Shown here piece by piece: positions 54,394 to 64,000 of a DNA stretch of 64,000 bases; within the stretch, counting starts at the first letter, position 1; each line of letters opens with the position of its first letter. Both the position numbers and the translations under genes were made by a program. This stretch comes from Pilasporangium apinafurcum (lineage: Eukaryota; Oomycota; Peronosporomycetes; Pythiales; Pythiaceae): NCBI GenBank assembly GCA_001600495.1, contig BCKE01000014.1, positions 432,063 through 496,062 on the forward strand, written 5' to 3'. The notes beneath the pieces are model-generated. The model had not been told where the DNA came from. It worked only from the letters and a program-made list of their open reading frames with translations, and did no database searches.

Positions 54394-56722
54394 ATTATCC
54401 AGACGTAGTCGTGGTTTTCTAATCCAGAGCGCGGTGCTCGGTGGAGTTGCTTGTCAATGAGGAAAATAGTGAATGAGGCGTTTCCATCGTTCCGCCATTC
54501 GGCTGTGCTTCGCGCTCGTCACCGTATCTCTCGATAGAGCGGTGGACGGCTGTCTCCAGCTGCGGCCGCCGGATTCCACGCCTTTGTCCACGGAAAATGA
54601 TCCATCTCTACAGTACAATATTGAACCACGCAGGTGGCAACACCAGGTCTAGGATTGAAAAAAAATACACACACACACACAACTGGACCCACCAACAACA
54701 CAAACCCACGACTCTGATTGGACCAAATAACCACCAGTTGGATAGGTGTAGGGATCCACACAATGAAGCGGGCACGCCATGTGGCGTGGACAAAAATTGT
54801 GGGACGCACCACCTGGGGAAAACGGATCTTCCTTTTCAAACGATCGATATCCAAAAAAAAACTTTTTTGACAAAATCTTGGCTTCCGTGGATGATCATGG
54901 AGAGGCATTTAGAAAAGCATATGACGCATAATAAATCGGGTTAACAAAATATGCTTCAGCACTAATCCATTACCAGCACACGTTAGTGCAACTCCTCTTT
55001 AAACAGTAGTTCGTACTCGGGTAACTATTCTACAGAACCTTCCCGACTCTCACGTGCTCATTTAAATGTTAACAGAAGAACGCAGTCTCAATTTCCCCAT
55101 ATTCAGTGCCCAAGCTAAACCATAAAAGTCGAATTCATGTCAAAGCTACGTTCACCACATTTGTCAAGTGTTTGGTTTCTTTGCATGGCTCGAGATCAAC
55201 ATTCCAAGGAAATTCCCACTATATAAGAACAAATAGCAAATTGCGATTCGTTCTGATGTTAACAGAATACGATCCCCCAAAATCCCTCGGAACTTATACA
55301 GAGATCCGTGAGGAGCCATCATCCCACTGACTATCTCGTGCCATCTGTTGAGCTTTTGAAGCCACTTCTACATGGAACCTTGACACGCAGATGGCCGATC
55401 CACTCTGAAAAAATCCACTCGACCACTCCGTCTCTCATTCGCGGCATTTTTTTTTTAACGTTGGCATTCCTGAAGAAATTGGGAAAGCTATCAGGCAATG
55501 ACCAGTGCAAATTGCTGCGGTGGAAGCTATGTAAGGTGCATTCATGGTACCAACCAGCGCAACACTGGATAAATGCTACCACAGTACAGGTCTTCTCGTC
55601 GTCTAAATGCATCTACACACCGGAAAACTAAAGTAGACTTTGCAGTAGAAGCGATTGAGACATAAGCACATGGAAAGTAGTCACTAGGCGCTCGTTGGTC
55701 CAAACACTATAGGCGTATGCTGAACAGATTCTTGAACAGCAATTCAACAGTATCATGGCGTCCAAAGCGATATGCCGTCCTCACTAGTTGCAAAATTCAA
55801 TGCATCTACGTCGTTTACAATCGTAGAACTCTCAAAATGCTATCCTAAGCGTAATACCCACACACAGAAATATATCGTGCCTTCTTTGTTTGCTCCTCGT
55901 TTATCAGCGCATTTCCATCCTCATGAGGTGTATAATTGATAGCAAGCGGGAATACATGTAGCCCTCCCAGTGCCAATTCTTTATTCTGTTCAAGGATGCC
56001 ACCTCAGCATCGTGAGCTTAGTACTAGCGTGCAAGAAATGCGGGTGTTTATCAACTAGAACGGATGTACGCAATGAAAGCGCAGTATCTGGATACCTGGC
56101 GCAATTGAAGATGATTTCTTTCAAATGATGAGCTGTCACGACAGTAAGAAGCGGAAACGGAGGTGGTTCTTGCTCTTGTGCATGATTAATCATATTCAAA
56201 AACGCGTCTTTGTTTCCTACACAAAGCTCAGTGCTGTTTCGCTCCCTAGGTTTGAGTAAGTTCGGAGAGTTGCCATATAAATTTTCTTCGATGTTCTACC
56301 ATAAGACATCGGTAAAGAACAGTCCACGCGTCGACGTCGTAAGCAGTTTGCAAGCGCATGCACGAATTAAATTGCTCTCTCACATATTGCTTCGGAGACT
56401 AGATGTGAAAGAAAACTTGCTGTGTTTTCTAAAAGGTATCAGTGTCCGTCACTCAGAGTATTTTCTCCCCCTTCAACTTGTCTATCTGTCTTCATGATAG
56501 CTTGGCAGTTCGATCGGTTGCATAGATACCCTGTGTTCCTTGCTCCATCGTAGTAGTAAGCGTCTAGCTGTCACTACATTAGTAGAGTAACGCTATTTTC
56601 AGCGTCGAAGATAACCGCGTCTGTTTCAGTAGAAAATACAGTTTTTGAAACACCAATTTGAAGGATTAGCATGGAAAAGATGGCGATGACAACACGTACA
56701 TAACATTTCTATTACTACAGCT
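54394..56722. other. Gene-poor region, 2.3 kb
   Basis: No complete gene is supported. An (AC)7 microsatellite lies at 54667-54680. Within about 56000-56400 the minus strand has exon-like open stretches ('QYVREQFNSCMRLQTAYDVD', 'AWTVLYRCLMVEHRRKF', 'HLKEIIFNCARYPDTALSLR') separated by stops and not joinable by clear GT-AG sites; they could be remnants of a gene or an unrecognised gene with odd introns. I do not recognise a family. The region right before 56723 must hold the promoter of the IQ/ankyrin gene. Confidence 0.4.
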
Positions 56723-59700
56723 ATGGCGCGACGTTCCATTCATGACGTAAGCCCCATATCTACTTTACAATCCCTGTGGCTAGTCACCACATTCGTACTG
56801 ACTTGAGTGTTTATTGTATAGCTCGGCCTTAGTCACAAAAGCAATACTGTGCCTAATTACACTCCACCACATCATGGCGGGCGTGATGAACAGCGGCATT
56901 TACTAGTAGAGCTGGAATTGGATCGTACACTCATCCCTCCGGACCAAAGCCATCAGCATATGCAGTCATGGGCGACACGAACCGACACATACAGACGTGA
57001 AGCATTAGGTACTACAGGTGTGCGACAGTCTCCTCATTATGAAGAGCAAGTCTATCATCATCCTCATCACTGGAGCTCCTCGCCGAAATTTGAAACTACT
57101 CAGCGACCAAGATCAGCTTCTCAACATCCGCAGCGTGCATCTTCGCCATTGTTGGCGCATCAGCATAGCAATCGAGCCAAGAAGTTGCCTAGTCCGTATA
57201 AGTTGAAGCAGAAAATCATCAGCAATCGAGCTATTCAGGACACTGAGGCTGGTTTTAATAGTTCGAGTCCTCATCGGCGAGCAAGTCGATCATCCTCTAC
57301 ACCCACAGAATCACCTGCGTTGCTGGCCGCAGAGGGTCTTCGACAGAATTTACTCTTAAGAGATCAGCTCGTGGATCAGCTTAAACTAGAAGTGCGTAGT
57401 ACGATGGCGAGCGCGTTGATTCTGCAGCCTCGTGTTGTCAAACTGCTCAACAAGCTACGGAGTTTGTCGCTGTCAATCGTGGAAATGGTGCAATATTTTT
57501 TGAACGTCATTTCCTCAGAGTCTGGCAGTATGTTTGAGACTATGGAGAGCGATTTTCGAGCGTATTTGTTGCACATGAGTTCATCAGATGTAGATTTCTT
57601 GGCATGTTTCCCGCCATTGATTCGAGTTTTCGATGGCTATGGTGTCAGTCTTAGCCGCAACCCGTTTGTGGATGGGTTGTCGCTCGATTCATCCGAGTTG
57701 TTGCTCTGTTCCTGCCATCAGATGACTGCTACCTCCAATGTCAACTTGTCATCTTCATCATCGTCTTCACTTTTCCAATTGGGGCTTCACAAACTGGACA
57801 CATTTGGCATCCAAATACGGAAGCAGTTGCCTACTTGGCAGGTGTTGCCGGCTGAACGGCTTACACATGCGATGCTGTACCTTTTGGATTTGGAAACCCG
57901 CTCGAACGCAGTGCGTTTGTTGCCTAGTTATCTTCAGCTGCCATCATCTTCGTTGTCAGCTTCTTCCCATCGTGCATGGGCGTGGGGAAAGCAGCCATCA
58001 AGTAATTTTTTCACAAGTGCACCAACATTAGCTACAGTGCCAATTCAAGAACAATATGAAAATCCAGCAGCTCCATCAGCAGACATGCTATTCAAACTTG
58101 AAGCGAAAAGCCTTACTCCACGCAGAACACCAATTTCTTCGACTGGCTTGGACGATGGTGCTACATTAAATAAGAACTTTGTTCGAACACCTAGTATGGA
58201 CACCTTGATCGATGCTTATGCATCAACATCGGACATGACCGCACAACCTCGAGAAGACGGGCGCATTCACTCTGTCGATAAGCTTCGTTCGAAAAAGGCT
58301 GGCGCTACGAAGAACAATGAGCATCGTTGTATCTCTCCCACTATAGCGACAGCAACAATGGACTTAAAAAGTGAAGCGAAGCCAGTGGCATCGTTACCAA
58401 CTACTTTCATTCTTTCCTGTCCATCTAACGCTGAGGATGTAAAGCAAAATAACACGAGCGAGGTCATGCTGGAAAAAGTACCAGACGCTTTGGCCTGTGA
58501 ACGAGAATGTGATGCTGCCTTAGCCGATATAACTGTGATGCAACATGTGCCGTTAAATGACATTGAGATTCCATTTCTCCACGTCGCTAAGTGTGCCCAA
58601 GAGACCGACAGCCGAATGAATGGCATCGGGACGACTGTAGATGAAGTATACGCAGTCAGCGAGGCAAGTTTGTTTGGTTCAAATGTGCCATCAGATGCTA
58701 CTCTCCCACAAATGGCCCAATGTGATGAATTGAAAGAGCTAACAGTGACAGAATTGGCGATCGCTTACAAAGCAGATGATAATATCGGTGATGCAGATAT
58801 GCAAGGACCAAGTGAAGCCACTTCTGAAAATGAATCGTCAGTGACATTGGAAGACGATTTTGAATACTCATCCAATGAAGCGATTGCAAATATCGCGTTG
58901 GCATTGAACATCTTACCCTGTTTATCAATGGATAAACCGTTGCTGCAGCAAGTGAATTCTGCGTACGAATCGGAACAGCTGCCATCAAATGCAGGAGAAG
59001 ATTCGGTCGAATCCACTGATCATAATCAGCCGATACTTTATGCATCCATTAGTACTGAATCAGGCGAAGCCACCTCTGTGTTGTTAAACACTGATCCGCT
59101 CACCCCATTTCCTTCGTCTCGTCCAACAATCAAGGAAGAGTGCGTTGCTGATGAAGTGTCGGATCTTGATAAAATTTTTTCTCTCTGTCGGGATATTCAG
59201 GTCACTGCGTACGACATGAGTCATCGCTTCAGTGAGCACACTGTCGACCACACCTTTGAAACAGCAAACTCTGGTCTACACCACTATTTAAATTTTCCAC
59301 GATCTGAACAGCTTACCAACACCAGCCCTCGTTACTTGGAGCGTGAATTGAAGATGCTGCGACGGAACTTTCGATCGTGGAAAATGACGTACGAAGCTCG
59401 CAAGCAGATAAAAACAAAATTACGAATTTCATGTGCTCGTCGACGGATTGTATGCTTTTTTCATTATTGTCAACAACAACGAAGACGACAGCGCCAAGAA
59501 CGTGAAGACTACAGAAGAAACGTCGCTTCCGTCGCCATTCAGCAAAATTGGCTGGTACACAAACAATTCACTCGGCAGACAAATCTCAAAGCATATTTTT
59601 TGGTGATGCACTTGGCATTCCGTCGATTTCAGCTCTTTATGCGATTGCAACAACGCCGCAGACGACGCGAAGCAGCTAAAGAACGAATCCACCGCTGGTG

Positions 59701-62700
59701 GCGACATAGTGTTGCACGAATTCGAAAGAAACAGAAGAAGCTAAGCAAGCTGCGGGAGCAGCAACAGCAACGCACGCAGGCAGCGAAAGATATTCAACGT
59801 TTTCTTCGTGAAGTGGTATTGCGCAAGCGATTAGCCGCGGCAATGCAACTCAACCAACAAATCCGATTTCATGGAGAGCTGCGAGTGACCAAAGCCCGGG
59901 AAGAAGAAGTGAAACGCCGAGAAAAACTGGAGGCTGCTATAGAAGTGGATCGAAAGACTCTGGAGATGAAGTGGCAAGCTGCCGAACAGGAAAAACAAGA
60001 GCTGCTAGTCCTACATACTCGCATGCTTGAACAGACTCATCAAGTAGATGAGAACCGGAAGCGAGCATTTGCAGCGTTGAAGGTCAGATCGTTTATGGAG
60101 ATTCACTTGTTGCGGAATAAACTCCATCGCACCGACCAAGAACGACTATTTCACGAACAGCGACAGCGGATGATGGTGCTGGTGAAAGAGCATGTGGAAC
60201 AACAAGCGCAACTCCGGAAAGCGAAAGATAAGCTAGAACTGCGAGTGTTGCTTCGTAAATTACATAAAGCGGAACGTACGGCGACTCAATGCAACGAAGA
60301 GTATGAGAAAGAGCTGACCAAACGTCAAATACAAGAGCAGGCTCTGCGACAACAAGCTGCAAGATGTGGGATCAAGGCATTCATTGACACTCAACTGCTC
60401 CATCAAAAACATAAACACGAACATGAAAACGCTTTGCTTCTTCACCAACAGCTTGTTCGTGAAAAACAAGAGCAGGAAGCCATGGCCCATCAGGATCTGA
60501 TGGAACACCAGCGCTTGGAAGCGATAGCAAAACGCGAGCTTGAACATCGTCTGATGATGGCACACGAAGAAACGATGGCTCTTGCAGATACGCAACGTAA
60601 ACTAATGGATGAGAAGCGTCAAGAAACAGCGCAAATGACTAAGATTTGTGAGCAGCGCCGCGTTGAGCTCTGTAAAAGTAAAATTTCCTCATGGCTTTGG
60701 CAACAAATTCGCATCGCCACTGAGCGAAAGCTGCACGAACGGGAGCAGACAGCAGCCTCGGCCGCTCTCGCCGTGCACTCAAAGCGAATTGAGGAGATTG
60801 AAAAGGAAAACGAGTCCTTACGACGGCTTCAGGCAGAAGTGCAAATATCCAGCCAGCGAAAAGCGAAATTGATGGAATTGCAAAAGCGGAAAGCTCAGAT
60901 GAAGATCCAAATGCTAGCGAACAAACGCGATTGTGACGTTGCTAAAGTCAAAATTGCAGGTTTTCTCAGTATACACGTTTCTCGACATCGTATGCAACGT
61001 GAAAACGAACTCGCTCGTCAGCAGCTTGAAGCCAAATACGTCAAAGACATTCAGATGAAAACCCAAATCCATTCAGATTTCATTCGGATCGTTCTGGAGA
61101 CGAAATGCACAGCAGAATCTATTGCAGCCGAAAGTATCCAACAAGCACAGCGCAGTCTGCATCGACTGTCAAATAACCTGCAACACAAAGCGGAGCACTT
61201 AAAGCGGATAAGGCAATCTTCATGTGCCCGCAGGATTCAACATTGTTGGGATAGATGGTATACAAAAGAACAACATCGTAGACAAGAAGTGGAGAAAACT
61301 CGGCAACAACAGTGTTATAAGGCAGCTATCGCCATTCAGAAATGCTGGCGAAGATGGGCGGAAATAAGAAAAAAGGTGCAGCGACAGGCTCATAGCCAGC
61401 AACGTCTTGATGCTATTCATCGTCGTGTGAGTGCACGAAAGATTCAGTCAGCGTGGCGACGACGGCAGGTAGCAATACACGAACAGCGACGAAGAGAAAT
61501 AGAGCGAAGACGCATAGACATCAAACACCGAGTAAATGCGCGTAAGATCCAAGGAAACTGGCGCAATTCATTGAGGAAAAAGGAAGCGAAGCGTCAGGCA
61601 CAGCGTCATGAAAGATTGGAGTTTATCCTCCATCGTTCTAGTTCACGAAAGATTCAAAGAACATGGCGAATGCGGCAAACTGCCAAGAAAGAGTCTCAGA
61701 GACTTATTGAGCGCCAACAAAAGTTGGAATGCATCTATCATCGCGTAAATGCAAAGAAAATTCAAAAAGCCTGGAAGCGTTGGGTTGTCATTCGCAAAAT
61801 GGAGCAATACCGAGCGGAGCAGCTGAAGCAATTAGAGATCATTCACCGTCGCTCTAGTGCACGAAAGATCCAAAAGGCATGGCGAACGTGGCAAATCTCA
61901 AACCGAGAGGCTCAGCGACTTCGACAACGGCAGGAAACGCTGGATGCAATCCACCGAGGCGCAAGTGCTCGGAAAATCCAATCAAATTGGCGAACCTGGA
62001 GACGCGAAGAAGATGAGCGACTTCAGCAACGGATCCATGCGTTGCAACGTCATGTATGTGCCAGAAGAATCCTCCGCTACTGGCATAAATGGCACGAACG
62101 CCAAGACGAACGGCGTCGAGTGCAGGAAGTGATGACGATCCAAGCGCTTTGGCGAGGCTTTCGTGGTCGGAAGCTCTACACAGTAAGGAGAGGAACATTA
62201 ATAAGTGAAGAAGAAGAAGCGAAGCTTCAGAGATATGAGCAGGCACTCATTCGGGCTACACAAACAATTCAACGGTGTTGGCGACAATGGCGGCGCAACG
62301 TTATCCGAGCCAAACGCGCCAGAATAAAAGCCTTTGAGGACGAAATGATTGAGCGAGCCAAAGGCCGTGAGCGATCACAGATAAAGGCAGTTCGACACAT
62401 TGCTGTGACGATGATCCAGGCGCGATTGCGCGCGTATTATACAATGGTGAAACATTTGGAATCTGTCAAGTCAAAACGTCATGAAGAAGAACTCCAACGA
62501 GTGAAAAAACAGAAAGCGCTTGAGCTACTGAGAATTATCCTACGAAGACGTGTAGTTGAGCTGGAAATGCGACGATCCCAACAGGAAGAATATGAACGAG
62601 AACTTATGCGATTTGCGCGCGAAACTACGCTGCAAGAATGGGCAGAGCGTCAACTTCCATTTATCTACAATTTCAGTGTTACTTCCATCATGCTTTATCA

Positions 62701-64000
62701 CCAAGCGTCTGTGGTTTTACAGCGATCATATCGCAGTTATCGCCGCAATCAACAGCTCTGCTTTGCCATCAATCGGTCTTTTCATAACGCGCTTAGTGGA
62801 AATTACGAGGCAGAATTTTGCTTTTACTTTGCACATGCACGTGCGTGGATGAAATCGAATGCCGTGAGGAGCTTGTGTCTTCGATTTGATGCGTCCATGA
62901 CGAGGAAACTGCTGTTGATCTTTGATCTAGAATCGCATTCAATGTCGGAGCTGCGTGAAGCGCTGGATGAGGTCGTCTTAGATGCGTTCCCCATTTTTCA
63001 AGCAGCTCATGCAACTCTCAATCCAGATGAGATCACTGTGATCGACGTCGAAGAGATGGAGCTTCCTCACTTTTGCGCACTGACGCGGAAAATGGGACGG
63101 ATTCGGTCAATGCACCGACGTAAACAGGTAAGCGGCACCACAGTGTTGACTCCATCGCATTCCACCCCAAAAAATAGAGGCGAGTTGACGATCTTCGATG
63201 CAGTTGAGTCTGCATCAGTAGAAGATGCAATCTTTCTCCAGCAACAAGGAAATAACCTTGCGGTATTAGAGCCGAAGACGATGCGAACAGCATTGCATGC
63301 GCTCACGTTTTGCTCGGAAAACTACCGTTTCCGTCTGAAAATGCTTGAGTTCTTGCTGGAAAATGCAGGGATCGACATTAATGCGCAAGACTACAACGGT
63401 GATACACCATTGATGCTGTATGCTGCTCATGGCCACTTGGAGCTCATGAAGAAGCTTCTGGACTATGAAGCTGATCTGAAGGTCACTAATAATAGTGGAC
63501 GAAATGTACTGCACCTCGTCTGCGAGAAAGATCAAGTTGAAGTCTGTGGGTTTCTCCAACAGCTGATGGCATCAAGATCAACCAGTTCTACTTCTTTGAA
63601 CACAGACGACCAAACTGAAGCGCTTCTGCTGCATGTAGCAGACAATTTTGGACAGTACCCACTGCATATCCTCGCAGAAAAAGGGTTTGTTGAGTGTGCC
63701 AAGCAGATACTGCTCTCCAAATCGGTCAGCACAGACACAAGTCGACTGCTATTGTCACATTGGGACCAAGAGGGAAGAACGGCGCTGCATCTAGCAGTAC
63801 TTACGAATGATCTTGAGATGATTGCATTACTGTTAACCGAAGCGCTGGGGGCAAATGTCAATGGATTCGACCATTTGCGGCGATTTCCTGTGCATTTTGC
63901 AATCGATATCCCCAATGCGCTGCCGATTCTTTCTATGCTGGCAGCGCGTGGTGCCGATTTGAATGTCAGTGATGAGCGAGGTGATACTGCACTCCATTGG
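56723..64000 (+). CDS. Giant IQ-repeat and ankyrin-repeat protein, partial (continues past right edge)
   Basis: A short first exon (56723-56746, 'MARRSIHD') and one huge exon from 56822 to beyond the window give at least 2401 residues. The frame is continuous over more than 7.1 kb. Residues about 1-850 are serine-rich and disordered. From about 59340 a very long helical region begins, rich in Arg, Gln and Glu with scattered IQ motifs. Between about 61330 and 62180 it turns into a regular array of IQ units every 35-36 residues ('LDAIHRRVSARKIQSAWRRR', 'LEIIHRRSSARKIQKAWRTW'), which should bind calmodulin-like chains. C-terminal ankyrin repeats start near 63240 ('INAQDYNGDTPLMLYAAHGH', 'EGRTALHLAVLTNDLEMIAL'). 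The combination suggests a cytoskeletal, centriolar or flagellar scaffold; no orthologue can be named. Confidence 0.85.

Noticed and set aside
54519-54908. 129-residue minus-strand open frame
   Set aside because: No recognisable domain, biased composition around an AC microsatellite, and no gene-like splice context; probably chance.
1-64000. CRISPR arrays, tRNA and rRNA genes
   Set aside because: No regularly spaced identical repeats, cloverleaf-like segments or rRNA-like sequence were noticed on either strand, but short tRNAs could be missed without a search tool.
1-64000. Retroviral, LTR or other virus-like insertions
   Set aside because: No reverse transcriptase, integrase, capsid or envelope-like coding segments and no long terminal repeats were recognised; the mobile DNA seen is TnpB/Fanzor and hAT type.

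Overview
This window looks like nuclear DNA of a compact-genome oomycete or close stramenopile relative. Genes are densely packed on both strands and carry short GT-AG introns of about 40 to 115 bases. Flagellar genes (IFT25, a dynein light chain) sit among ordinary eukaryotic housekeeping genes, and the mobile DNA is dominated by TnpB/Fanzor-type nuclease genes. The AT-leaning composition would suit a white rust or downy mildew, but I cannot fix the genus from sequence alone. One assembly gap (40957-41846) and five isolated N bases are present. Splice sites were assigned by eye, keeping the reading frame across junctions and protein family similarity continuous.

Left to right: a minus-strand SH3-like protein running off the left edge (1-1681); a decayed Fanzor copy (A1, 1906-3539); a very long RME-8/DNAJC13 homologue (4083-14373); an intron-rich HFM1/MER3 meiotic helicase (14528-19370); a secreted serine carboxypeptidase (19893-21404); a Siva-like zinc protein, the ribosome-biogenesis WD40 protein Notchless, a TnpB-like fragment (C1) and a dynein light chain, all on the minus strand (21500-25272); a coiled-coil/IQ protein and TRAPPC2L on plus (25361-29221); Pelota on minus; and a second, different Fanzor-like element (B, 31112-32105). 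Next come a mitochondrial beta-hydroxyacid dehydrogenase, an apparently host-like hAT/BED gene and a membrane-anchored pantothenate kinase (32433-38585). From 38.7 to 43 kb lies an island of TnpB/Fanzor debris: fragments C2 and C3, Fanzor A2 with the assembly gap, and a third A-family end. After it follow a small unknown protein, a 4CXXC-PHD-bromodomain chromatin protein, IFT25, RNase H2 subunit B and DNA ligase I (divergent, with a shared E2F-like promoter), a TAZ zinc-finger protein, a 2.3 kb gene-poor stretch, and a giant IQ-repeat/ankyrin protein running off the right edge.

The standout is the co-occurrence in 64 kb of three distinct lineages of eukaryotic TnpB-like (Fanzor-type) RNA-guided nuclease genes in at least seven pieces. 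The A family carries a conserved nested hairpin just downstream of its RuvC-III end, where a guide-RNA scaffold and right end would be expected. The C family carries a hairpin with a compensatory stem change. None looks fully intact. Second in interest is the divergent RNASEH2B/LIG1 promoter, whose two genes both encode PCNA-binding motifs and which carries two opposed E2F-like sites inside a 9-bp inverted repeat. Third is the RME-8 J domain that has lost its HPD motif.
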